A stretch of DNA of 54,782 nt from assembly GCA_026389265.1 (NCBI GenBank), contig JAPLIE010000136.1, forward strand, positions 1 to 54,782, written 5' to 3'. Below the pieces are notes generated by a model, which was not told where the DNA came from, made no database searches, and saw only the letters and a list, made by a program, of their open reading frames with translations. This stretch comes from Cyanobacteriota bacterium. Lineage in GTDB: Bacteria; Cyanobacteriota; Cyanobacteriia; PCC-6307; Cyanobiaceae. Positions 42,712 through 51,508 of the stretch are shown in pieces. The position numbers and the translations under genes are program-made. Every line of letters begins with the position of its first letter. The first letter of the stretch is position 1.

Positions 42712-43905
42712 TCAGGGCCGGCGGGCTCGTGTGGGGGAATTCTGCAGGATGTCGCTGTAGATCCTCAGGGCATCCAGGGCGACGTGTTCTTGGCTGTAGC
42801 GCTGCGCCGCCCAGGCGGCTGTGGTCAGGCCGGCCCTCCTGGGCGCCTGAAGCCAGACTGCCAACCAACGGCTCCAGATCCCAGCGTGGCGGGGAAGCAC
42901 CGCCCCGAAGTCCGCCGGTGCCGCTTCGATCAGATCATCCCCTACGCCGGTGCGGTCGCTGATCAACACGGCGGCGCCGCAGGCCATGGCCTCCACCACC
43001 ACATTGCCGAAGTTTTCATGGCGGCTGGGCAACAGCAAGAGATCGGCGGCGTTGTACACCCCCGCCAAGTCCTCGGCCGGGAGGGTGTCGATCCAGTGCA
43101 GCCGATCGCCCAGGCCGGCCCGCCCGAAGTTGGCCCGCAGGCGGGCGCCGCTGCCGTCGTCATCAGCTCCCACCAGTAGCAGTGTCCAGGGCCGGTTGGC
43201 CAGGGGCGCCATCGCGGCGGGCAGCAGGTCGAGCCCCTTCTTGTGGTGTTGACGGCCGCAGACCAGCAGCAGGGGTGTGGTGGCGTCGAGGCCCCGTTGC
43301 GCCCGCCAGCGCAGTCCCAGCGCTGGATCGGGCCGCAGCGTCTGCAGGTCGAGGGGATTGGGCAACAGAAAGCGCGGTGAACGCAGATCCAGACCAGCCA
43401 GCTCCCGTTCTTCCTGCCGGGTCGTCACATGCAGTCCGGCCGCCTGTTGCAACAAGGGGCGCTCCCGCATGAAATACCAGGGGATTTTTTTCCACCAGCC
43501 CTGCCGGCGGGAATAGGGGCCAAGGGCTCCCCGCAGGCTGGCGAGCACCGGGATGCCGCGGGCCAGGGCTGCCCGTTGCACCGGAATGCCTAAGGGCTGC
43601 CAGATGGCACTGATGTGCAGGAGATCCACCCCCTCCAGGGCTGTCGGTAGCGCCGCCAGTAATGCCTTGGAGTGAATGGGGCCTTTGGGGCGATCCACCG
43701 GGAAGTAGGTCACCCTCACACCATTGCGCAACAGGGGCCGGCCGAGTTGCTCCGGCGGCAACTGGGGCAGTCCGCCGTTGGTGGTGAGGACCCGTGTATC
43801 GATCCCCTGCCGCACCAACCCTTCAGCCAGGCGACTCACACTCAGCACAGGGCCGCCGTACTGCCAGGCGGGGGCATAGACCGGCATCATCTGCAGCACC
43901 CGCAT
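42712..43905 (-). CDS. glycosyltransferase, GT4 family
   Basis: 397 residues. MRVLQMMPVYAPAWQYGGPV is a common start of GT4 enzymes in exopolysaccharide loci. Further: LLHISAIWQPLGIPVQRAAL, the basic loop SRRQGWWKKIPWYFMRERPL, donor strand LLLVCGRQHHKKGLDLLPAA, and E-x7-E in HENFGNVVVEAMACGAAVLI. Start ATG at 43905, 3 bp after the upstream stop. Confidence 0.9.
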   Translation of the reverse strand: MRVLQMMPVYAPAWQYGGPVLSVSRLAEGLVRQGIDTRVLTTNGGLPQLPPEQLGRPLLRNGVRVTYFPVDRPKGPIHSKALLAALPTALEGVDLLHISAIWQPLGIPVQRAALARGIPVLASLRGALGPYSRRQGWWKKIPWYFMRERPLLQQAAGLHVTTRQEERELAGLDLRSPRFLLPNPLDLQTLRPDPALGLRWRAQRGLDATTPLLLVCGRQHHKKGLDLLPAAMAPLANRPWTLLLVGADDDGSGARLRANFGRAGLGDRLHWIDTLPAEDLAGVYNAADLLLLPSRHENFGNVVVEAMACGAAVLISDRTGVGDDLIEAAPADFGAVLPRHAGIWSRWLAVWLQAPRRAGLTTAAWAAQRYSQEHVALDALRIYSDILQNSPTRARRP

Positions 43906-43908
43906 CGG

Positions 43909-44949
43909 CTAGCTCCCGACCTCCGGCCGCCAACCGAAGGCCCCCAGAAGCGCCGCCGCTGCCCGCACCGTGGTGTGGCTGTGGGCCCATGTCCAGGCTG
44001 CTCGCCTCAGCTTTTGCTCCTCGGCGATGGGGAGGTTTTCGAGGCGTTCCAGCAACTCCCGTGCCGTGTGATAGCTGATGGCATTGCGGCAGTTGAGGCC
44101 ATGGGGCGCGGCGCTTGCAGGCTTGGCGTTGAGATCTCGGAAACAAATCACACAGCCGTTGGCGGCCAGTTCCAGATGGCGCAAACAATCCCAGCCGGCG
44201 CGGCGGGTGGTGATCCCGAAGCGGCTGGATCGCAAATCCCAGTTGTAGGATTCTTCGCTGCTAAAGCTGTACTCCGCTTTGCCTCCCAGCAGTTCCCGGA
44301 GTTCTCCATCGACGATGTGGGTGGGGAACAGCCGGGGCCTGGAGACCTCCAGCAGGCCCGGATCGAGAAGTTTTTCGGCGGGGATTGAGAAGCCGGCAGG
44401 TCGGATGTGCTGGGTCCTCAGTCCCATCCAGCGCGCGCGCGCGTGCTCAAACACACCCGCTGGGTGCCATTCCCTCTTGAAATAAAGACATTGGGGCCGA
44501 TTCAACAGATCCACGAGTGGTCGCCAGGGCCCAAAACTGCGCAGGTGGGTGTTAGAGCCGGGGTACAGACGGGCGTCATCATCTCCATCCAGCAGGGCCA
44601 GGGGTGTGGTGGCCAGCAGGCTCCGCCAGTCGATCAGTTGGCCCCACTGTCGCCAGACGTTGCCGACCACGACCAGGTCGAACCAGCCCATTTCCAATTT
44701 CCTGAAAATCTGGTTCCGGTCCGGTTCCTGATCCAAGGGCAGGGTGCCATAAAGGTTGAAGCCTCCGCCGCGCACAGCAAGGCCAGGGCAGTCACCACTG
44801 GCAATGCCGCCGATGTAGCTGCAGTGCTTGCGCGGATGGTCCACCAACTCGATCCCGAGGATCTGGCGGAGGCTATGCAGCAGGCCATCGGCGAGGTAAT
44901 CCTCACGGTCTTCCGTGAGCATCAGAACGCGAAGCGGGTTGCCCGTCAC
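43909..44949 (-). CDS. CgeB-like glycosyltransferase family protein
   Basis: 346 residues from the GTG at 44949. The N-terminus VLMLTEDREDYLADGLLHSL and MGWFDLVVVGNVWRQWGQLI fit proteins with a degenerate GT-B N-domain; the C-terminal part (FGITTRRAGWDCLRHLELAA, NGCVICFRDLNAKPASAAPH) corresponds to the Glyco_trans_1_2-type donor site with R-x-G-x-D and a Glu, seen in CgeB-like proteins. A (GC)n run occurs near 44430. A glycosyltransferase is likely but the reaction is unknown. It lies 3 bp from both neighbours. Confidence 0.65.
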   Translation of the reverse strand: MTGNPLRVLMLTEDREDYLADGLLHSLRQILGIELVDHPRKHCSYIGGIASGDCPGLAVRGGGFNLYGTLPLDQEPDRNQIFRKLEMGWFDLVVVGNVWRQWGQLIDWRSLLATTPLALLDGDDDARLYPGSNTHLRSFGPWRPLVDLLNRPQCLYFKREWHPAGVFEHARARWMGLRTQHIRPAGFSIPAEKLLDPGLLEVSRPRLFPTHIVDGELRELLGGKAEYSFSSEESYNWDLRSSRFGITTRRAGWDCLRHLELAANGCVICFRDLNAKPASAAPHGLNCRNAISYHTARELLERLENLPIAEEQKLRRAAWTWAHSHTTVRAAAALLGAFGWRPEVGS

Positions 44950-44952
44950 GGC

Positions 44953-46404
44953 TCAGCGCTCACGGGTGTAATCCCCCCAGAACGATCGGGGAAGCCTGAT
45001 CATCGCTCGCATCGGCCAGGCTTCCATGGTGAGCATCGCCGCCATGGCAACCAGCACCAGGGTTTCGCCGACAGCGTTGCTTGCCCCCCCCCACCAGCAC
45101 ACGGGAATCAGGGCCAGGGTGAGCAGCAGCTGGCGATCGAGGGCGGGCCGTTCCAGCAGATGGCCTCGGGCTGACAGGTAATAGAGGAGCAGTGGGGTGA
45201 GGGCGTAGACGAGCTTTGCGGCCAAGAATCCCTCGACGCCGAGGCGAGGGATCAGCACCGAACCTGTCAGGGCGGCCAGGATCGCCGCGCCGTTCTGGGC
45301 CACAAAGTACAGGCGTGTGCGCCGTGAAGCCAGCAACGGCTGATGCAGCACCTGGCTGATCGATTCCGCCACCGCCGCCAGCACCAGGATGCGGGTGGCC
45401 AGCAGGGAGGGCAAAAAGGCCTTGCCAAACACAAGCGGCACGATCCAGCGATCCAGCAGCGCATAAGCCACCAGGCTGGCCAGGCCAATCCACCAAATGG
45501 CCCGCAAGGATCGCTCGCTGTCCCTCTGCCGCTGGGCCAGGTCGTCAGCTTGGCGGAGCCGCACAAACAGCACGGGCATCAGCGCTCCGGGCAATAAGGT
45601 GAAAAGTTGCACCACGATCTGGCCAACCCGGAGATAGCCCACATCAGCCACCCCCCGGTTGTGGGCCAGGGACCCAAGCAGTGGAAGGAAGACCAGCGAA
45701 GCCAATAGGTTCGTGAGGTAGAGAGGGGCCCCCGCTCGCATCAATTGAGCCGCGATGCGCGGATCAAACCCCCAGCCTCCCGGCCAGGGCAGTAGGCGTC
45801 GCGCCCCCATCCAGAGCCAGCCCATCTGCAGGGTGTTGATCAGGCCGTAGCCCACCAGGGCTCCGCCAAGGCCTGCGACCAGGGCCCCAAGCCAGGCGGC
45901 CAGCATCTTGAGCGGGGCGAAGAAACCCTGACGCAGCGCCAAGGCGGCGGTCTTGCCCTTGACCAACAACAAATCCCAGTGCAGGGTGCCCAGGGCTTCC
46001 CCCACGGCGATGGTGAGCAGGGCTCCGACCAACCACCCCCGTTCGAGGGGCAGCTGTCGGGGTAGCAATCCCTGGCCGGGCATCACCCACAACCAGAGCA
46101 CGAAGGCGGCCGCCACGGTCACGGTCTGCACCACCCGCAGGGCGCTGTGGGCGATGGTGGCCTGGCGCTCGGGCGCCAGATCCGTGCAGCGATCGGTGAG
46201 GGCGCAGGTGATGCCGTAATCCACCCCGCCCCGCACGGTCATCTCCACCGTCTGGGTGGCGCTGAGGATCAGGTTGAGAAGGCCCAGGTTGGCCGGCCCG
46301 AGGCTGCGGCTCAGCAACAGGTTGAAGACGAAGCTGAGCCCTCGGCCGAACAGCGATCCGCCTAGGAGGTGAAGAAAACCGGTACGCAGGGAGGAGGGCC
46401 CCAC
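44953..46404 (-). CDS. polysaccharide flippase, Wzx/MATE-like
   Basis: About 483 residues with 12-14 membrane spans over its whole length. LLGGSLFGRGLSFVFNLLLS at the N-terminus is typical of Wzx/polysaccharide-export flippases, as are the alternating spans and short loops. It moves lipid-linked repeat units across the inner membrane. GTG at 46404 was chosen (1 base after the upstream stop); a TTG at 46428 inside the upstream gene is an alternative. Confidence 0.88.
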   Translation of the reverse strand: MGPSSLRTGFLHLLGGSLFGRGLSFVFNLLLSRSLGPANLGLLNLILSATQTVEMTVRGGVDYGITCALTDRCTDLAPERQATIAHSALRVVQTVTVAAAFVLWLWVMPGQGLLPRQLPLERGWLVGALLTIAVGEALGTLHWDLLLVKGKTAALALRQGFFAPLKMLAAWLGALVAGLGGALVGYGLINTLQMGWLWMGARRLLPWPGGWGFDPRIAAQLMRAGAPLYLTNLLASLVFLPLLGSLAHNRGVADVGYLRVGQIVVQLFTLLPGALMPVLFVRLRQADDLAQRQRDSERSLRAIWWIGLASLVAYALLDRWIVPLVFGKAFLPSLLATRILVLAAVAESISQVLHQPLLASRRTRLYFVAQNGAAILAALTGSVLIPRLGVEGFLAAKLVYALTPLLLYYLSARGHLLERPALDRQLLLTLALIPVCWWGGASNAVGETLVLVAMAAMLTMEAWPMRAMIRLPRSFWGDYTRER

Positions 46405-46405
46405 G

Positions 46406-48004
46406 TCAGGAGTCGGGCTGGACGACAACGCTGGTGTGAGCAGCCTGAGAAGGGGGTGGCAGGAGTCGATACAGCCGCTCGACCAGCCAGCTAAGAGCTA
46501 GCAGCACCAGCAGGTACTTGGGGAAATCCCAAAACCAATTCCACACCGTTTCGGATACGGAGCGCAGGGGCACACCATTAAAGAATGTGGCTGGATAGAT
46601 CGCGATCAGAAATCGGTAGAAGCCATGGGAGAGGCTGGCAACCTGATACCAGATGCGGCTCACCAACGCATAGAACAAGCCAAACACTGTTGAGCCCAGG
46701 ATCACCCCTGGCCAGCGGAAGCGCCGGTAAAGATCGCCGCCGAAGCTCACATTGGGAAACCAGATGTGGATACCGCCGACGGTGCCCATCTCAGGCGTTC
46801 CCATGATCTCCTTGGCGATCAGGTGACCGTCATTGATCTCAGGCCGTTGGGGGTACAGGTGCTTGGGAATCCAGAGAAACAGCAGGCCATCAAGACCTCT
46901 CCAGCCTGCCGCTGGTTGCTGCGATCCGGGTGGCTGGAAGAGATAAGGATCACTCGATGGGAACAAATCACGGCCGATCAGGGCGAGTTTGTCATGGCTG
47001 GGATGGGCTTCGGCTGCTGCCTTGGCGATCAAGCCGGCCCGTTGATCCAAGTGCTGAATGCTGCTGTTCTGGAATGCGGTTGTCTGGCGCAACGTGGCCA
47101 TCAGGGGGATGAAGACCAGCGCCACGATCAGCACCCCGACCGCGAGCCAGCGCAGCAGGCTGGCCCGGATGTCGGTCATCCACAGGCCGGCAATGAGAAG
47201 CACCAGCGGTGCCAGCAGCAGGCCCCGGCCGCCGGTGAAGGCCCCCAGGCCAAGGGAGGCACTCGCTAGGGCCAGCAGCACCGGGGCGAGCCAGCGCAGC
47301 CGTGATGGTGCACCGTTGGGTTCAGGTTGCAGGGCGATCTGAACCGTGATCGGCACCAGAAGAAAGAAGAGATCCTTGAGCCGGATGAACGGCACGAAGG
47401 CGGTGTCGGCCCGCCAAAGCCGGGTCACCCAATAGACATAGTTGCCACCGCTGCGATCCAGGGTGCCACTGATCACCCCCACCAGCACATAACCCAGGCT
47501 GAACAGTCCAAGCAGCAGGGTGAGCATCGGAAGCCTGCGGCGCACGATTGCACCGAGGCGCCCGGGACGCAAGCTGCGGAGCAGCGGGCGATTGAGCAGG
47601 GCGGCCAGCACGATTCCTGTGGAAACGAGAACCCAGAGGGCCTGACTGGGTTCAAGGGCTCGCGTCCAGGGGGCAATGTCTGGTTGCACCTGGGGGCCCG
47701 CCAGGGCCAGCAGTGCCGCGCCGAGCCCCCAGCGCATGACCCCAACCAGGGTCAGCACGGTGACCGGCGGAAAGGGCAGCTCATCCAGCCAGGGCCGCTC
47801 CAGCCAGAGGGATACCGCCAGCAGCACCACCGACCAGCAGCAGAGTGCCGCAGCCAGCCAACGGCCGCTCAGGATCGCCAGCACCAGCCAGCACGGCACC
47901 GCCACCAGCAGGGCAAGGGCGGGGGCATCCACCAGCCTGACCAAGGGTCCCAGAAGCTTGGCAAGCCGATCCTTGTCGGAGAGATGGGGCCCTTCGCAGG
48001 TCAT
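46406..48004 (-). CDS. O-antigen/repeat-unit polymerase-like protein (Wzy)
   Basis: 532 residues from the ATG at 48004, overlapping the upstream stop by 4 bases. About ten membrane spans. A large periplasmic loop (about residues 310-420) contains LMATLRQTTAFQNSSIQHL, HPSHDKLALIGRDLFPSSDP and WIPKHLYPQRPEINDG, as in O-antigen polymerases. Primary sequence conservation in Wzy is low, so the call rests on topology, the loop and context (adjacent flippase). Confidence 0.75.
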   Translation of the reverse strand: MTCEGPHLSDKDRLAKLLGPLVRLVDAPALALLVAVPCWLVLAILSGRWLAAALCCWSVVLLAVSLWLERPWLDELPFPPVTVLTLVGVMRWGLGAALLALAGPQVQPDIAPWTRALEPSQALWVLVSTGIVLAALLNRPLLRSLRPGRLGAIVRRRLPMLTLLLGLFSLGYVLVGVISGTLDRSGGNYVYWVTRLWRADTAFVPFIRLKDLFFLLVPITVQIALQPEPNGAPSRLRWLAPVLLALASASLGLGAFTGGRGLLLAPLVLLIAGLWMTDIRASLLRWLAVGVLIVALVFIPLMATLRQTTAFQNSSIQHLDQRAGLIAKAAAEAHPSHDKLALIGRDLFPSSDPYLFQPPGSQQPAAGWRGLDGLLFLWIPKHLYPQRPEINDGHLIAKEIMGTPEMGTVGGIHIWFPNVSFGGDLYRRFRWPGVILGSTVFGLFYALVSRIWYQVASLSHGFYRFLIAIYPATFFNGVPLRSVSETVWNWFWDFPKYLLVLLALSWLVERLYRLLPPPSQAAHTSVVVQPDS

Positions 48005-49011
48005 GGACTTGGCGAGTTGGTGAGGTGCTTGGGGACTGATCTGCCTCCCCTGCGGTGGCGCCGCCAGCGCTCCGGTAACCAGACCAGTAGAGCGATGCAA
48101 GTATGCAGGAGTCCAGCCCCCTGCTGGATTGGAGCCAGGCCAGCCAGGAATCGATCGAGTTTGCCCTGCCTGAGCTGTTTGAGCAGGTTCCACAGTTGAA
48201 ACTGCATCAGGTGGGCTGCCCAGCGGTATCGCCGGGGTTCATGGCGCAGCAGGTCATGGCGGCGTAACTGGCCAACCACCGCCGCGATCTCCGGCAGTTC
48301 GTGGCCGCTGATCCGATTGGAGTTGGAGAGCTGGTCGTCGTGGGTTCTCACCGCGGCGATCGGTCGGCGATTCAGCAGCAGGGGCCCCTGCTCCGCCGCC
48401 CGGATCAACCACTCCCAGTCGGCAGCATGGCGCCAGTGATCATGGAAACGACCGGCGCGCCGCCAAAGCTCCCGGCGGAAGGCCATGCCGGTGAGGTTGC
48501 CGTTGAGACTGCCGAGTTCCAGCAGCGCCGGTACGAACCGATCCGGTTCAATCAGAGCCGTTTGGCGGCTGAGGCGATCGTGGTGGTCGGCACTATCCGG
48601 TGGCCGAAGTGCACCATCGGGTCCGATGGATGTGAAGGTGGAGAGAATCAGTTCCGCCGCAGGCCACTGGTGTCGCAGCTCCGCGAGGGTTGCCAGGGCG
48701 TCGCGATTGAGGCGGTCGTCGCTGCACAGCAGAACCACCCAGTCCGCCGTGCAGTTCTCAATGGCATCGTTGAGGTTGGCAAAGAGCCCGAGGTTGGCGC
48801 TACGTCGCAGCAGGCTGATCGAATGGTTTGGGCTGTGGCGGGCGATCCAGCCATCGAGCCACTGGCGCGTGGGAGCATCGGATCCATCGTCGGCGATCAG
48901 CAGCGTCCAGTTGGGCTCGGTCTGGTTCAGGACGCTGGTCAGGGCTTCCGCCAGCAGCAAAGCCCTGCCGTAAACCGGCACCAGGATGACGATGGGTTTT
49001 GGCCCGCTCAT
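48001..49011 (-). CDS. glycosyltransferase, GT2 family
   Basis: 336 residues from the ATG at 49011 (ATGA overlap with the upstream gene). VILVPVYGRALLLAEALTSV, LLIADDGSDAPTRQWLDGW, ANLGLFANLNDAIEN and the DxD equivalent VVLLCSDDRLNRDALA define the GT-A donor site; GNLTGMAFRRELWRRAGRF and HAADWEWLIRAAEQG the acceptor side. Its stop overlaps the polymerase start. Confidence 0.9.
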   Translation of the reverse strand: MSGPKPIVILVPVYGRALLLAEALTSVLNQTEPNWTLLIADDGSDAPTRQWLDGWIARHSPNHSISLLRRSANLGLFANLNDAIENCTADWVVLLCSDDRLNRDALATLAELRHQWPAAELILSTFTSIGPDGALRPPDSADHHDRLSRQTALIEPDRFVPALLELGSLNGNLTGMAFRRELWRRAGRFHDHWRHAADWEWLIRAAEQGPLLLNRRPIAAVRTHDDQLSNSNRISGHELPEIAAVVGQLRRHDLLRHEPRRYRWAAHLMQFQLWNLLKQLRQGKLDRFLAGLAPIQQGAGLLHTCIALLVWLPERWRRHRRGGRSVPKHLTNSPSP

Positions 49012-50246
49012 GCCGGTCCAGGCCTTTGGGCGTCCGCAAGGAGCCTGCGGTAATGCTCGATCGCCCGCTGCCCATAGGCCGACCAGCTCAGGGAGCTTCC
49101 GGCCAGGGCTAGGGCTGCCTGGCGCTTGGTCTCCCAGAGGCCAGGCTCTTTGGCGAGACGTCTGAGGCAATGGGCGATGGCGTGCGGGGCATGGATGGGC
49201 ACCATCCAGCCGGCTGGAAACTCGAGGATGCCGTTCCCGTTGTCGATCGCCGTCGCTCCAGCGAGGCGGAGCAGATCCTCGCCACCGGTGTTGGGAGTGC
49301 AGATCAGCGGCAGGCCGCTGGCCAAACCCTGGATTTGAACGTAAGCCATGCCCTCCTCGATGGAGGCCATCACGAAACAGTGGGCCTGGCTGTAGTGCTG
49401 CACCAGTTCCGCTTGGGGGAGGTGGCCCAGCCGTTTCACCGTGGTGGGCTGCTGATCCAGCAGCTTGGCCAGCTCTGGTGTTTCTCCTCCCAGCAAGGTC
49501 AGCCGGGCATCGACCAGATCTGCGGCTGAAAAACCGGCCAGTAGATCGGCAATGCCTTTGCGGACCGAAAGCGTCCCGGCGTAGATGACGTGCAGACCGT
49601 TCTGGGTCGGCGGAGCGGGGGGAGTTTCGGCCGGCTTGAAGTTGCTTAAGTCAACGCCGAAGGCATTGCGGAAGATCTTGGTGGCCGGGAAGCCACGGGC
49701 CAGAAAGCTGCGTTCCACGAACAGGCTCGGCACCGCCACGGCCGTGGTGAGGTCATATTCCCGCAGCTCCATCGCCTCGATGCGGGGATGGGTTTCGCTC
49801 CAGGTGAGTCCGAATCGGCGGTGTTCCTCCCGCAGCAGCCTGCTTTGCTCAAGGATGTGGGAGGACGAACGCTCCAGCACCGTGGGGACCTGGCGAGCCA
49901 CGGCCCAGTTCAACGATGGTTCACTCCATTGCGACCAACCGTGGATCACCTGGCTGCCCTGCAGATGCTTGGCTGCCCGGTTGGCGAACCAACGATGGAC
50001 CCACCACTGGAGCCGCATCATCAGGCTTTCGCCGCCGACCCGGTAAATCGCCCGCACCACCGCAAAGGTGAAGGGAAGGCTCACCACGCGCTCGGGCGGG
50101 ATTCCCCAGCGGCGCACAAACCAGCGGGGATAGTTGGTGATCAAACGGTGCAGGTGGCCGTGATGGTGAAGCTCCCGGGCCAGGTCGAAGGCGTGCCAGC
50201 GGCCCCCCACCACCAGCGTGATCCTCATTGGCGCCTTTTGGCTCAT
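49008..50246 (-). CDS. glycosyltransferase, GT4 family
   Basis: 412 residues. The N-terminus MRITLVVGGRWHAFDLAREL (a WHAFDLA-type loop seen in some exopolysaccharide GT4s), then ERSSSHILEQSRLLREE, donor site LHVIYAGTLSVRKGIADLLA, and the C-terminal ASIEEGMAYVQIQGLASGLP with a non-canonical E-x7-E. The ATG at 50246 overlaps the upstream stop by 4 bases; the ATG seven codons in is an alternative start. Confidence 0.86.
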   Translation of the reverse strand: MSQKAPMRITLVVGGRWHAFDLARELHHHGHLHRLITNYPRWFVRRWGIPPERVVSLPFTFAVVRAIYRVGGESLMMRLQWWVHRWFANRAAKHLQGSQVIHGWSQWSEPSLNWAVARQVPTVLERSSSHILEQSRLLREEHRRFGLTWSETHPRIEAMELREYDLTTAVAVPSLFVERSFLARGFPATKIFRNAFGVDLSNFKPAETPPAPPTQNGLHVIYAGTLSVRKGIADLLAGFSAADLVDARLTLLGGETPELAKLLDQQPTTVKRLGHLPQAELVQHYSQAHCFVMASIEEGMAYVQIQGLASGLPLICTPNTGGEDLLRLAGATAIDNGNGILEFPAGWMVPIHAPHAIAHCLRRLAKEPGLWETKRQAALALAGSSLSWSAYGQRAIEHYRRLLADAQRPGPA

Positions 50247-51334
50247 GGCCTGCCCCTGATCGGTGTCCTGGCATCAAAGTCCGGGGCCGAGGCCGAAGCC
50301 CGCTCCCACTCCAGGATCGTTCGCAGCCGTGCCGCGTAGGTGTGCTCTGGCCGCCGCAGGGCCGCTGCGCCCCTGTCGCGCAGGTTGGCTTGCAGGTTGG
50401 GATCGGCCAGGATCGCCAAGGCGTGCTCCCTCAGCTGGGCGGGGGTGTTGAAGAAGCCCACGTCGGGGTAGTCGGGAAGTAGTGCCCGGTGCTCATCGCT
50501 GTCTTTGTAGAGGCCGCAACCGCCGATGGCGCCGATCTCATAGGAGCGATCGGTTGAAAGATCGCCATTGGCCTGGCGCAACAGCCCCAGCACAACCTTG
50601 GCGCCGGTGATGGCGCGGGCGTAGGTCTCACCCGTCACGGCGCCCTGCAGGTCCCAACCCGGGGTGACGAGTCTGCTCCAGCTGTTGCCGTAGATCCGGC
50701 GCCTCAGGCCCGGCACATCGGCCAGGGCGGCCAGCCAGGGCAACCGTTCGGCGGCGCCGGTGCCCACGAAGGCCACATCCACCCCGAACCGCTGGGGATC
50801 ATCCGGATCGGCAGCAGGCGGCCGATGCAGATCGGGGTCATAGGCAAAGGGAAGCCAGCCGGTACTTTGGGCCCCGGCTGCCTGGAGTCGCTGTCGCAGG
50901 GCCTGCTTGGTGCTGAAGATGTGGTCGTACAGACTGAGGTTTGCCAGGAAGCTGCGGCGACGGTGGATCGGATTCCATGGGTCATCGGTGAGGTAATTCA
51001 CGATTCGGCCGCCATGGCGATGCACCGCTTCGAAAACCGCCGGGGCGAGCGGCAGGATGCCCGTCACCAGAACAAGGCGCGGCCGCAACGCATCGATGCG
51101 CTCCAGCAGCAGGCGCTGAAACCCCCACCACTCCCAGCTGCGGCGGTCGGCAAGGCGGTAAAAAATTTTACCCCGCAGCCTGGCCATGCTCGGAGAGAGG
51201 TCCGGAACCGCCGATAAATAGGCCACCGCGACATCGGTTTCAGCCAACTCGGCTTGGGCTGCTCCCTGCAACAACTTGGCACCCAACGCTTCTGATCTGG
51301 AGGTATCAGCCAGCAGCAGCAAACGAGTGGTCAT
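50243..51334 (-). CDS. CgeB-family glycosyltransferase
   Basis: 363 residues from the ATG at 51334. RLLLLADTSRSEALGAKLL opens the N-domain; LRPRLVLVTGILPLAPAVFE, IVNYLTDDPWNPIHRRR and STKQALRQRLQAAGAQSTGW follow; the donor half has FVGTGAAERLPWLAALADVP and GDLSTDRSYEIGAIGGCGLY, the R-x-(Y/F)-E pattern of CgeB/Glyco_trans_1_2 proteins. It heads the eleven-gene operon that runs to asnB. An intergenic stretch of 174 bp separates it from the divergent ugd. Confidence 0.8.
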   Translation of the reverse strand: MTTRLLLLADTSRSEALGAKLLQGAAQAELAETDVAVAYLSAVPDLSPSMARLRGKIFYRLADRRSWEWWGFQRLLLERIDALRPRLVLVTGILPLAPAVFEAVHRHGGRIVNYLTDDPWNPIHRRRSFLANLSLYDHIFSTKQALRQRLQAAGAQSTGWLPFAYDPDLHRPPAADPDDPQRFGVDVAFVGTGAAERLPWLAALADVPGLRRRIYGNSWSRLVTPGWDLQGAVTGETYARAITGAKVVLGLLRQANGDLSTDRSYEIGAIGGCGLYKDSDEHRALLPDYPDVGFFNTPAQLREHALAILADPNLQANLRDRGAAALRRPEHTYAARLRTILEWERASASAPDFDARTPIRGRP

Positions 51335-51381
51335 CGGCACACCAGGGGCCGCGGTGGGCTCCAATGGGAACACTGGCAACC

Positions 51382-51410
51382 ATTATCCGATCGAAACACC
51401 CTTCCCAAAA
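51382..51410 (-). promoter_or_regulatory. possible promoter of the minus-strand glycan operon
   Basis: On the minus strand GATAAT (51387-51382) is preceded at 17 bp by TTTTGG (51410-51405). Transcription would begin near 51375, about 40 bases before the ATG at 51334. The -35 match is weak. Confidence 0.3.
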
Positions 51411-51508
51411 CCCAGGCCGGGGGGTGGCAGGGCCTGAACATTTTCCAAACCCGCCAGCTGGGTTCAGGCTGTTGTGACGGTAACCTCGCCTGCAGTAATG
51501 ATTGATCG

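Noticed and set aside
51472-51501. TTGTGA...TAATGA as an ugd promoter
   Set aside because: The -10 would lie only 7 bases before the ATG and the match is poor.
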